From NCBI GenBank assembly GCA_015499985.1, contig JAAAUF010000015.1, positions 1-64,000 of the forward strand: a DNA stretch of 64,000 nucleotides, in the 5' to 3' direction. The notes beneath the pieces are model-generated. The model was given only the letters and a program-made list of their open reading frames with translations. It was not told the origin of the DNA and ran no database searches. This document shows, piece by piece, positions 34,136-45,167 of this stretch. The stretch's first letter is position 1. Each line of letters opens with the position of its first letter. Origin of the DNA: Haplosporangium gracile. Lineage: Eukaryota > Mortierellomycota > Mortierellomycetes > Mortierellales > Mortierellaceae. A program made the position numbers and the translations under genes.

Positions 34136-36741
34136 TTAGTAGAGACCAGCACCAGAGCGCTGCTTGATATTCTTCCTTCCCTTCTTGTGCTTCTTATTTC
34201 CAAGCGCACCCGCGACATTCTCAACGCCCTGATCCAACAAACCATCCCTCACACCCTGCAACCTCTGCTTCCTGCTCACATAGCCTCCTTGGTTATCAGT
34301 TCGCTGTTGATGTGGGTACATCTGGACCCGCTGCATGCCCTCCGAGATATCGATCGCAGACTTTCCAGTGACTCTAGGGAGATACGTAGTCTTGCGGGTA
34401 GGTTGGAAAAAGGACGTATCAACGGCGGCAGTCTTTCCGGTACCCGAACCCGTGTGGGTGAGAGGGGTGACAGAGTTCATGTTGATGTAGGTCGAGGCCG
34501 AGGCGGGGAGACGGCGGGTAGGTGCGGCTTTGCGTTTCTTGAATCGGTCCAGTTGGTTGTGTTCGGCGTTGAATTCTGGCGACTCGCTGCCTGGTGGAGG
34601 CGCGCAGTACAACAACTTTCCCTGTATACGTCAAAGTCCAAACAAAAGAGCACAGTTAATAACTGACCTTTCTGCCTCAGCCTTCTCTGGAACATTGCTC
34701 AAGGAGCAAATGTAAAATGGTTGAAAATGGGCAAAGAATAAAGAAAGCACTTACGTTGACATAGTCCTTGAGAATGTAACGAGCCGCACGGGACTCATCA
34801 GGGTTACCCTGACCAGCCTTGGTGAAGCCACGGGCAACAGCATAGGCGATCAGGAACTCTTCAGCCGTAGGAACACCCGACCCACCTTCCTCCTCGCTCA
34901 AGACCGCAATCTTGATACCATAAATAGCCTCCAGGACCTCCTTGGGAATCCTCTTTCCAATCAAACCGACAGATCCCGTAAACTCACGGAGCTGATCAAT
35001 AGGCAAGACACCGTTGCAGACCATGTCTCCCTGGGTGGTCGCAAAGGAAGGGAAGACCAGACCAGGACAATCGCAGAGAATCATCTTGGGCGTCAAGTGG
35101 ATGGTCTGGAAATGCTTGGTCTTTCCGGGGGTAGCTGAGACCGAGACGGCGTGCTCGCCCAAGAGGGCGTTGATGGTCGAGGACTTACCGACGTTGGGGT
35201 ACCCGACAAGACCAATCGACGTGATTCCGTTCAATGGGTCTCTGGGGTCTACGTTGTATATGTTTAAAATTTAGGTTAGAAGGTATACAAAACACATAGT
35301 CTTAATCTTAATCGTATAGGTTCACCAAGGCGACAAGATACGTACCGTTGATGATGGGGGCCTCTTGGACCAAGAGCTCATAGAGATCCTTCGTGTCGCG
35401 AATTCGGGTGCGCTCATCGTCCTTCTCGGTCTCCTTGATGGCCTTCCAGTGAGAGTGAGTCTTATTGGGCTTGTTTTCATCCTCGTCATCCTCGGGCTCA
35501 GACTCCCCCTCTGACTCTTCCTCTGACTCCTGAGCATCCTGAACCTCCTTGGTCTCCTGGTTGCTGGACGATAAAGCCTCGACGGGGGCAGGGGTGGTAG
35601 CAGCCTCGGTCTTTGTCTCCTTAACGTCCTCCTTGACCTCCTCTTCTTCCTCCTCCTCCTCCTCCTCCTCCTCCTCGTCCTCGGTATAATCAGAATCGTT
35701 GGCGCGCATCTCAGCCAACTCCTGAGCCAAAGCCTCCAAACGCTCCCTCTCAGCTTGCTCCTTCTCCTGTCTCTCCTTGGCCAAAGCAGCCGAGAAGAAA
35801 GTATAGCGAATGCCCTCCTTGTCAAAGTAATCCGCCCAACGCTTCCTCTGCTTGACAGTCAAGTAATCAGCCTTGTTGATCAAGAGCAAGTTCCGCTTGC
35901 GGGAGTCAACTTCGGTCACATAGGTCTCCAAATCAGTTGAACGGAAGAAGAGCGGGTTCCTGGCATCGACAATCTGGACAATCAAATGCGAACGCTCAAT
36001 GACACGCCAAAGTTGACGCCAGACCTCGATGTTGCGCTCAAAGGGCGTCAACAGCAAGTTCTCACGCTCGGCCAGGGTTGCCAGGTTACGACGCCAATCC
36101 AGAAACGAGTTGCGCTCCATCCTCTGCAATTCGGGACCCGTGGTGGTCTCGTCCCAATGGGGGCGACGGGGAACGGTCAACTCTGACTTGAACTCTGTGT
36201 GCTTTGCGAGGGTCTCCTTCTCCTTGTCGGCTGAGAGCATGAAGGGGTTCTCATAATGGTTCGACACCACCTTGATGTTGAGTTTTTCTATTAGTAGTTA
36301 TGATAAAATCATGTCAGTATCTTACAAACGCGCCACTTTTGAGCCAATGAGACAAAGAAGGCGATCAATGATGGGTCAGTGAGTGATTGACTGATCAGCA
36401 GATATTTTACCTGCTGTGAACTCTGTGCCTGCCAATGCGGCAGTGCTCAAGAAGGACTCGAGATCACCCTCCTGGGTGACCGACTGAAGTCGGGTCCAGC
36501 TGCCACCATCCTCGACATCAGCCGAGTGCTAGCGATTGTATGAATTAACGAAGGTTTCATCATAGGTGTTAGCATTTTGCTTTTTACCAGAAGAAGACAG
36601 GTCTATTGAACTGTGAAGGTGTTGCAGTTATGTGCTTACAAGACGCTCATCGCCGTCTTTTGGTCTGCTGCGGCCCTTGAAGCGGGCCTTGATGATTGCC
36701 TGACCGAGGCCGACGTTCTTTTTGCTTTTTGGGATAGCCAT
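34136..36741 (-). CDS. LSG1: Large-subunit GTPase 1 (Lsg1), 60S export-factor recycling
   Basis: Five exons on the minus strand: 36741-36640, 36528-36411, 36287-35346, 35248-34755, 34621-34136; 713 residues. The start MAIPKSKKNVGLGQAIIKAR and the circularly permuted GTPase order identify Lsg1: G4 NKAD (about 211) comes before G1 GYPNVGKSS (about 403-411) and G3 DCPG (about 447). Between G4 and G1 lies an acidic insert with a long Glu run (35650-35690), which also occurs in other Lsg1 proteins. The C-terminal exon is basic and ends KKHKKGRKNIKQRSG. Lsg1 is cytoplasmic and, in yeast, releases the export adaptor Nmd3 from pre-60S subunits. It is divergent from MCM5 across 516 nt. All phases agree. 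Confidence 0.96.
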
Positions 36742-37257
36742 GTGTGTGTGTCTCTGTGTAAATGTAAAGTGCGGAGAGAGGAGGTAGTGAATGAGAAAGG
36801 GGCAGGTGGGAAGAAAGAGAGGGGGGTGATGGACGGGTGCAAAGTGAAAAGAAGAAAAGGGTGTGCAACTCTTTATTTTGACTGACTGAGCCAGGCAATT
36901 TTACTAATCCCTTGTCTGAATAAGCAAAAAGTTTAGCTGCAACAAAGAAGAAAAAAAAAAAAGAAAAAAAGCAAAACAACCCCGCGACTGCTTTTGGTTC
37001 GGTGGCGTCACATCCACGCTCTGCACAGAGCGAGATAAATTAAAACGCGAAAGTAGGGCAAACGAAAACAAAGAAGCCAGTCCCTCGCTGCAAGGTTGCT
37101 CAGGGACAGAAAAAAGTAGTGGCAAACAACGGTCCTTACTTTTTTTTTCCTCCCTTCACTCGCTCTTCGTCCCAACTGCTTCATTTGTCCACGACGGTTC
37201 TGTCTCCCTGCACCTCCTTCTCCCTTCAACGAACACAACCACAGACACACAGGCACG
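36742..37257. promoter_or_regulatory. Divergent promoter of LSG1 and MCM5
   Basis: The 516 nt between two start codons hold both promoters. ACGCGAAA at 37045-37052, 206 nt before the MCM5 start, resembles the MCB/SCB (CRCGAAA) sites of G1/S genes. An A-rich tract is at 36947-36970. Confidence 0.45.
37045..37052 (+). promoter_or_regulatory. ACGCGAAA element upstream of MCM5
   Basis: Matches the CGCGAAA core of SBF/MBF-type sites, 206 nt before the MCM5 ATG. Expected for a replication gene, but not shown to work in this organism. Confidence 0.35.
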
Positions 37258-40175
37258 ATGGCAAACATTGGTTGGGACACCGGTCGAATCCACACCGCAC
37301 AGGTCCTGCCCCCTCAGGACGAGGACGCGGGCCTCAACACCATGAACACCATCCAAGAGGTGTTCTCGGCCTTCATTCAGCAGTTCCACATCAACGGCGT
37401 CTACATCTATCGGTAAAACACAACCGCATGCTAGTTTGAATCTAAAGCAAACATCACAACGAGTCCGTGCGGCTGAAACTCATTCTCTAACCTACACTCC
37501 TCATTTCAACGTGAATAGTGATCAGTTGCGCCAGAACGTTATGCTGAAGCGCCATATGCTGGATGTTGACGTTGGACACTTGATTGCCTTTAACCAGGAG
37601 CTTGCTCACCATTTGACTCAGAAGCCTTCGGAGCTCTTGCCTTTGGTTAGTCAGGGGCTGCACAGTATAAACGGGCATTTACTTGGAATCATTGTACATT
37701 CAAGACTACCGAACCTCAACCTAACTTCTTTTCACTTATCCAAAATATTTGGAATAGTTCGAGAAGGCTATCCAGCTGCATGCCAAGAGAATTCTCAACG
37801 TCAACCCTAATGTGGAATTTGAGGGCGAGGATTACCAGGTCGTTCTTCACTCGAGCGCCAACATGATCAAGATTCGCCACCTCAATGTAAATGAACTTCA
37901 GGGCATACACCGAAAGGACCAGAGCAATTTGACCGGTTGGACATAACACTACTACAGGAAGAATGGCACCAACTCACCATTTTAACATTTCACTCTACCC
38001 TTTCAATCTATAGGCCAACAGTATTTCAAAGTTGATCCGCATTTCAGGAATCATTATCGCTGCTTCGCCTCTCACTTCTAAGGCTACTTCTCTTACGCTC
38101 AGATGCAAGACCTGCCAAAAGACCAGGAAGTTACCCATTCAGGCTGGATTTTCAGGAGTCAACATGCCCCGTACCTGCGACTTGTAAGCAACAGGACCAG
38201 ACAGTGCTATCACCGAATGTATTTCCCATCAAGGATATACCGTCAGGAGACAAAGTACTCATGAAAACCCCCTTATCCGTGCGCCCAATTTTAGGAGTGT
38301 CGGCGCAGAACCCAACCCCTCAGGATGCGGCTTGGACCCATATGTTGTCGATCACGACAAGTCAGTGTGCGTGGATCAGCAAATCTTGAAGCTTCAGGAG
38401 TCGCCTGATGATGTTCCAGTTGGAGAGTTGCCCCGTCATGTTCTCCTCAGCGCTGACAGAGAATTGACCAACAGGGTCGTCCCAGGATCCAGAGCCACTA
38501 TCATGGGTGTCTACTCTGTCTTCCAGACCAAGCCCGGCGTAAGTTTCTCTCCTCAAAATCTGACTTGGAGCAAATGGGCTTACTCAGATTTATCTGACTC
38601 GTTTCTGCATTTGTTTGATCATTTATAGAAGGGAAACAACGCCATCGCCATTCGCACCCCTTATATTCGTGTGGTCGGAATCAACACAGAGACTGATGCC
38701 TCTGGTCGCAAAAGGAACTTTACCGACGAGGAGGAGGAGGAATTTATTGCCATGTCCAGGGAGCCAGGTCTTTACCAAAAGTTTGCCAACAGTATCGCTC
38801 CTTCCATTTTTGGAAATCATGGTATGTGGGCACACGGGACTACAAAAACATCACACATTTTTAATGATGCCCTCAGTATGCAATTGCTAACATAACCTAA
38901 ACCTTGCTATTCCACCCCCAGATATCAAGAAGGCTATCTCCTGCTTGTTGTTTGGTGGATCAAAAAACGTCTTGCCCGATGGAATGAAGCTTCGTGGAGA
39001 TATCAACGTCCTCTTACTCGGTGACCCAGGTACCGCCAAGTCGCAGCTGTTGAAGTTTGTTGAGAAGGTCTCCCCCATTTCAGTCTACACCTCCGGCAAG
39101 GGAAGTTCTGCCGCCGGTTTGACTGCTTCAGTTGTCAGGGAGCCTTCAACACGCGAGTTCTATCTGGAAGGAGGTGCCATGGTTCTTGCTGATGGAGGAG
39201 TTGTTTGTATCGATGAGTTCGACAAGATGAGGGACGAGGACAGAGTTGCTATTCACGAAGCCATGGAACAGCAAACCATTTCGATCGCCAAGGCAGGAAT
39301 CACAACCATTCTCAACTCGAGGACGTCCGTCTTGGCTGCTGCCAACCCTGTCTTTGGACGATATGACGATATGCGTTCTGCAGGCGAAAACATTGATTTC
39401 CAGACTACTATTTTGTCCAGATTTGATATGATCTTCATTCTCAAGGACGAGCACAACGAGGGACGGGATATGATCATTGCCCGCCACGTCATGAACGTAC
39501 ACATGGACCGACCCAGCGAGACTGCCGCCAGTGAAATCAGCATTGAAAAGATGAAGAACTATATCAGCTACTGTAAACTCAAGTCGGCACCCCGTCTGAC
39601 CAAGGAGGCTGCTGAGAAGTTGAGCAGTCATTTTGTTGGTATTCGTTCGACCGTTGGCCATATGCAGGACATGGAGGGTGTCAGGACATCGATTCCCATC
39701 ACTATTCGTCAGCTGGAGGCTATTATCCGTATTTCCGAATCCCTGGCCAAGATGACCCTTTCACCACGAGCCACTGAGCAGCATGTCGATGAGGCCATTC
39801 GCCTGTTCAAGTTCTCAACCATGGATGCCGTCAATGCCGGTACCAGTAAGTATCCTTGTTCAGATGTTAGTTTTCGTTGTCCGAGATAACTAACTATGAT
39901 GATCTTTGTACTAACATGTCCCTCTTCTCTCTGTATGACTAACAGTGGATGGTAAGACGCGTCAGCAAGGTGCTGAGGAGGTTCGCCATGTGGAGGAGGC
40001 GATTCGTCGTCGTGTGGCCATTGGATCGCAAATCCCAACGGCAGTCTTGGTGCGTGAGCTCGAGTCGCAAGGATATAACTCTCGTAATGTCGAGAGGGCG
40101 ATTTTTATGCTTGAGAGGCAGGAGGTTCTCCAGTACACCAACATGCGCAAGAGCGTCCGTCGTCAGCGCATGTAG
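37258..40175 (+). CDS. MCM5: DNA replication licensing factor Mcm5
   Basis: Eight exons: 37258-37412, 37519-37645, 37758-37886, 38014-38183, 38295-38538, 38629-38821, 38922-39845, 39946-40175; 723 residues. The N-terminal zinc ribbon uses Cys168, Cys171 (CKTC), Cys192 and Cys205; the last comes from the next exon and only appears with the phase-2 junction. The AAA+ core shows Walker A GDPGTAKS (373-380), Walker [10 protein letters not shown] (about 435), sensor [10 protein letters not shown] and the Arg finger SRFDMIF. The final exon is a winged helix. Mcm5 pairs with Mcm2 and Mcm3 in the replicative helicase and forms the Mcm2/5 gate. The upstream ACGCGAAA fits G1/S control. Length and motifs match the family (yeast 775, human 734). 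Confidence 0.97.
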
Positions 40176-40700
40176 ACATCTTTTTTTTCCTACCTCTTTC
40201 GTAAACAACAAAAGCAACTAAACAAGACAAAATAATAATGCACTTTTTCTTTACAATGTTTTTTGACCAACTTGTTGTATTGCTCTATGATTGGGTGAAG
40301 AATCACCACGCGAAGTCGCCTTTGAATTTGTCTTCATGGCCAGAGCGACAGTCACCGGACACGCTCGGATCTGTGGCTTGTCTGACAGGTGGAAAAGGGA
40401 GAGGGCTTTCGCGTTCTTCTTTGCTGGCCCCTTGTGCGTCGCAAGCGGAGTCGACTGGAGTGAGAGAGGGGAAAGAAAGGAATTGGGACAGCGAACCAGC
40501 CTTTTGCTTCTTCATGCCCCCTCAACCTTCTTTTTTATTATTATTTTTTTTGTTTTTTTCCTTTTCTTCCTTCTTTCCCTTCTTTTCTTTCATCAACTTA
40601 CCCTCAACCAACCAATCAGCCAACATACCAACCCAGGAACTCAAGCCAGACAACATTAACTACATTCAACCACGCGGACAAACAACAAACGAAACAAACC
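40176..40700. other. MCM5 3' UTR and lectin-gene promoter
   Basis: 525 nt. AAAATAATAA lies just after the MCM5 stop (about 40229). The 40530-40600 part is a pyrimidine-rich leader of the lectin gene. Open frames here are low in complexity and match nothing I know. Confidence 0.45.
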
Positions 40701-42465
40701 ATGGGAAAGTCAGTGTTCTCGAGGTTGCTCAGGGGACTTACCCTGCTGGCAACTACAGCCGTCGTTGTCGTCTCGGCGGCTGGTGATGAGGATGGCGTGC
40801 ACCCTCTCCGCACCCATTCCATTTACATGCCCTACATTGGTAAGACCTCTACTCTGCAGATTCCTTTTTTGCTCTGTGGGATGCGCGCGAAGACAAGAAG
40901 GAGGAAGGTGGGGGCACGAGCGTGTGCTAGTACTTGAGCTAAGAAGCGAGCGTATGCACCGCACTTGTTTTATGTTGTTCAAGACTACCATACTGTTCTT
41001 GACTCCACACGCCAAGTGCACATCCTGACCTTCCAAACGTGTTTTGTATCCATATCGCTGTTTTTAGATCAGGATCTTCAGAATCGCTGGTTCGACTTTG
41101 GAGGCGACGCCTTGATTAATACCAACAAGCATGTCCGCTTGACCTCCGACATCCCCTCGCAGACCGGATATCTCTGGAGTCGACTCGTAAGTGAGACTTT
41201 GGACATCTCCTTTCGTTTAATTGCTTATTCGCATCTTTCCTCTGTGCGATATCATCTCCCTACCACACTTCGTCGCCCTTCTACTACGGCCCTTTGTTAT
41301 TATTATTCATTATGAACCTTAAACGCCATCTCACATATCCCTTTTTTTTTCTGGCAATATCATCACCGTTTATAGCCCTTGACATCGTCGAGCTTCCAGG
41401 TCGAGTTTGAGTTCAAGGTGGAGGGCAAGGGCGATGGACTCTTTGGCGATGGATTTGCAGTCTGGTTGACCAAGGAGCGCGCCGTGATGGGACCTGTTTT
41501 TGGAAACAAGGATGAGTTTGAGGGCTTGGGCATCTTTTTTGACACCTACGCCAACTCTCGGCAGTCCGTAAGTTTTATTAGATGCCTTCCCTGTCGTTAC
41601 TCCACTTTGTGGTGTTCAAACGGAAGTGAAGGATTATTTTCTTGTCCGTATCTGTCGTTTATTTCACATCTCTCTTTTTTGTTTCCTTCTAACATGAATA
41701 ATTACTTTTTTTTTCTTCAACGTCGATACCAATAGCACTCGTTCCCATATGTGATGGCGATGATGGGAGACGGAAAGACGAGCTATGATTCTGCACACGA
41801 CGGCGCTTCGAACAAGCTTGGAGGCTGCGAATCGGACTTTAGAGGAAAACTCGTCCCCACCAAGGGCAGAATCACCTACCATCGCAATTCCGGATACCTC
41901 GACGTAAGCTCTCTTTTCTTGATTCTCATCAAAGTTTCTCTTTTCATTCATATCGCGATGACACTGTAATAACTTGCACGAATGTACAAATTGATTATCG
42001 CATATCTTTAATTCACCCTCATTTTTGGTATCAATGTATAGTTCAAAATTCAGACACGAGGATGGGACGAGTGGGACGAGTGCTTCACGTTATCGAATAT
42101 CAAGCTGCCCACCATCTCCTACCTGGGCTTCACATCTGTCACGGGCGAGGTCCACGATAACCACGACATCATCAGCGTCACCACCAGCACCCTCTCCAGC
42201 AAAGCCGATTCTCCCTTCCAGGTATATCAAATGTGAAAAGACCTCCCTCTCCCCCACATACGCCATTTGGGAAAAGAATGATTGGGTTAATTAATTCTTT
42301 TTTGTTTTTCTTCGCGTGATATAGAAAATCAACAACACACCTCCTCCCCAGAAAAAGACCGGCGTGATGTGGTACCTCAAGTTCTTGGCCGCCTGTGCTG
42401 TCTTTGTTGCCCTCATCATGGCCTTCAAGCTGTCCAAGGGCTCCAACGACATGAAGCGCTTCTAA
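40701..42465 (+). CDS. LMAN2: VIP36-like L-type lectin, ER-Golgi cargo receptor
   Basis: Six exons: 40701-40839, 41068-41186, 41376-41567, 41736-41903, 42042-42221, 42325-42465; 312 residues. A signal peptide (1-27, with LLRGLTLLATTAVVVVSA) precedes the leguminous-type lectin domain (about 35-265): NRWFDFGGDALINTNKHVRL, GDGFAVWLTKERA, FEGLGIFFDTYANSR, YRNSG-type strands and a GFTSVTGEVHDNHDIIS end. The FFDTYAN Asp and Asn are the Ca2+ and mannose ligands. A single transmembrane helix follows (WYLKFLAACAVFVALIMAF), then a short cytosolic tail ending MKRF, like the KRFY end of VIP36. Such lectins carry high-mannose glycoproteins between ER, intermediate compartment and Golgi. Introns 2-5 all fall between codons. 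Confidence 0.93.
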
Positions 42466-42912
42466 AAGAACAAACGGAAATGGAACGAGGGGACACAAAG
42501 CGAAGGATTGTGTCTGGAACTTGCATGGAGAAACATACCAGGCCTTATCCTAAAACCACATTCCTGCAGATATTGCATAACATCAACTTGGTGGCGTGAG
42601 CGTTAAGTGTACGGTGAATCAGCTCTTTGGAATAAAGTGAAAAAAAAAAAAAAAAACTAGCAATGTCAGAAACCAAACATATGATGGACAATAAATGTAT
42701 TTGCTAATATTTCAAGTCTTTATTTTGCTTCCACTGCGCTGCGATAAATAACGGAGCAACCGACAATAGAACACAAACACAACCATGTAAAGGCAAGGTA
42801 CTAGAGGATATAAGTAGGGAGGAGAAAGGGAATAATGTACAAGTAGAACTAATAGAAAGCGAAAGAGAATGAGAATGAGAAAAAAAAAGAGAACGCCCAT
42901 CAAAGCTACAAT
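42466..42912. other. Convergent 3' UTRs of the lectin and ribonucleotide reductase genes
   Basis: 447 nt with the lectin poly(A) signal at 42631 and A/G-rich sequence up to the reductase stop codon. No coding frame is seen. Confidence 0.5.
42631..42636 (+). terminator. Poly(A) signal AATAAA of the lectin gene
   Basis: AATAAA 166 nt after the stop, followed by a 17-nt A run (42641-42657). Confidence 0.5.
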
Positions 42913-44259
42913 TTAAAAGTCGGCGTCGAGGGTGAAGGTGTTGGCGGTCTTGTCGGCACCAGCGCTAGACATGACACCAGCCTTCTGGTAGTCCGAAACA
43001 CGCTTTTCAAAGAAGTTGGTCTTGCCCTGAAGCGAGATCAAGTCCATGAAATCGAAAGGGTTCTCGACATTGTAGTGCTTAGGGTTACCCAAAGCCACCA
43101 ATAGACGGTCGGCAACAAACTCAATGTACTGCTTCATCAATGTGGCGTTCATTCCAATCAACATGACAGGAAGCGCATCGGTCAAGAACTCCTGCTCGAT
43201 CGCCACAGCCTCGATAATGATTGCATTCACTCGCTTCTGGTCGGGGCGGGACTGGAGGAGAGAGAAGAGCAAGCAGGCGAAATCAGTGTGAAGTCCCTCA
43301 TCACGGGAGATCAATTCATTAGAGAAGGTCAGACCGGGCATGAGACCACGCTTCTTGAGCCAGAAGATTGAGGCAAACGAGCCAGAGAAGAAAATTCCCT
43401 CAACGGCGGCAAAGGCCACCAAACGTTCTGCGAATGTCGAGTTGGAGTCGGAAATCCACTTCATTGCCCAGGCAGCCTTCTTGCGAATGCAAGGAACTAT
43501 TTTTTTTAGAAAGAGGTATTGTTAATGGTGTTGCAAGTCAAAACGTAGATATTGGTTGGTGTGTGTGAGTGACTAAGCTATATAATAACAAGGCGAAACA
43601 ATAAGGGAAAGAAGGGGGAGATGCGACAGTAGCAGAGGCGAAGAGAGGGGTAAAAGCCCCCAAAAAAAGCATTGCATAGCAAAAAAGCTGATATCAAAGA
43701 GAAAACCATCACTTATGACAACGCTGACAAGAAACTTACTAGTATCGATGGCATCAAAGAGGTGGTCACGCTGCTCAGGCTCCTTGACATAAGTGTCGAT
43801 CAACAACGAGTACATCTCCGAATGAACATTCTCAATCATGATCTGGAACCCATAAAAGCATCTCGCCTCGGGGATCTGAACCTCATTCGAGAACCGCTCC
43901 AACAAGTTCTCATTCACGATGCCATCACTGGCCGCAAAGAAAGCCAAGATGTGCGAGATAAAATACCGCTCATCGGATGAAAGACGGTTCTCCCAGTCAT
44001 GCATGTCCTTGGACAGATCGACTTCTTCGGCAGTCCAGAAGGAGGCCTCCGCCTTTTTGTACATCTGCCAAACCTCGTGGAACTTGATGGGGAAGAGGAC
44101 GAACCGGCGAGGGTTGGGACGGAGGAGGGGCTCGTCTTGTTCTGAGAGCTTCATCTCATTCAGTTTTGAAGCCAGGCCGGCGGCGATCTGGAGATCTGCA
44201 TCGTGGGTCTTGGAGGCGATGGTGGCAGCAGCAGCGGCGGGGGTGGTGGTGGCGGCCAT
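42913..44259 (-). CDS. RNR2: Ribonucleoside-diphosphate reductase small subunit (R2)
   Basis: Two exons on the minus strand, 44259-43740 and 43496-42913; 367 residues. All diiron ligands are present by position against mouse R2: Asp81, Glu143, His146, Glu206, Glu240 and His243, with the radical Tyr150 in NVHSEMYS. Motifs include [50 protein letters not shown] and the C-terminal FTLDADF that docks on the large subunit. With R1 it reduces ribonucleotides to deoxyribonucleotides. Since all ligands are kept, it is the active Rnr2 type, not a yeast Rnr4-like scaffold. ACGCGT (44415-44420) and its relative TCGCGT (44468-44473) lie upstream and fit S-phase control. Confidence 0.97.
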
Positions 44260-45167
44260 GGTATGTATGTTGAGTGATGGTTGTGAAGAAGAGGAGCTGA
44301 GGAGAGAAAGAAGAAGAGAAAAGAAGAGAAGGGAAGAAGTGGTGTGTCAGATAACAAAGCAGGGCGTAAAAAGAGTAAGAGGCTTTGGAGGCTTTGTTTT
44401 GTCAGGGCTGACAAACGCGTCTCAACTTTGTTCAGGAACAAAAAAAAAAATAACAACAAAATCAAAATCGCGTCTCGAAATGAAGCAGCAAATGCGATAA
44501 AAAACATTGCAAGCCATTAATCCAAATTAGGAAATTTCATTTTCATTCAACATATCATATTACGCCCACAAGTGTCAATTCAACTATCCCTGGTTGAATC
44601 AGATAAAAATCTTTTGCAGCCAACAGAGCTGAGGTAACAAGTATAGCAGCAAGTGTAAATAGTGATGGGTTTTTGTTTGTGGTTCATCGAGCGGATGTTC
44701 CTCCATATTACCTTTGTTGAGACGATTGGGAAGTGGACTGTTTAGACGAGCTCATAACGAATTTTGTAGTTTGTTTATGTATTTGTTTGTCTGTTTGCAT
44801 TGGATGATAAACAAAGAAGCAGGAGGGAGTATGTGCAACTGCGTATGCTCAAATGTCTGTGTGTAGGGCAAAAAAAAAAAGATGTGTGTTGTACAAAGGT
44901 TGAAAAAGAAAAGAGGGAGTGAAGAAGTGTGAAGAACTCAATAAAGTATGTCATCCTTTGTGCGGTGGCTTAGCGCACGGGATTGTTCGACTTAGTTCAC
45001 CTTCCTTTCAAAGGCGCTGGACGAAACATCATTCTTCACCAAGAGATTAAAGACTCTTTGTTGCGCCTTTGCGCTTCAAATTGTCAACCAGTCATTCTCA
45101 AATCATGTTCTGAAAAGGAGGGCGTTGTTTATTTGGTAATATAAACAGGAACAATGCATCCTCTAAT
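44260..45167. other. R2 promoter and 3' flank of the RING gene
   Basis: About 900 nt. The first 220 nt carry the MCB-like elements and the purine-rich plus strand of the R2 leader. The rest is A/T-rich with no recognised frame. A TGGCTTAGCGCACGGG string at 44969 resembles a tRNA A box but has no matching B box. Confidence 0.4.
44415..44474 (-). promoter_or_regulatory. MCB-like elements upstream of the R2 gene
   Basis: ACGCGT at 44415-44420, 156 nt before the start codon, and ATCAAAATCGCGTC at 44461-44474 on the plus strand. ACGCGT is the MBF site that drives RNR and replication genes at G1/S in yeasts. Function here is inferred from position and gene class. Confidence 0.45.

Noticed and set aside
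44969..45020. Possible tRNA at TGGCTTAGCGCACGGG
   Set aside because: An A-box-like string only. I could not draw a cloverleaf and there is no B box.
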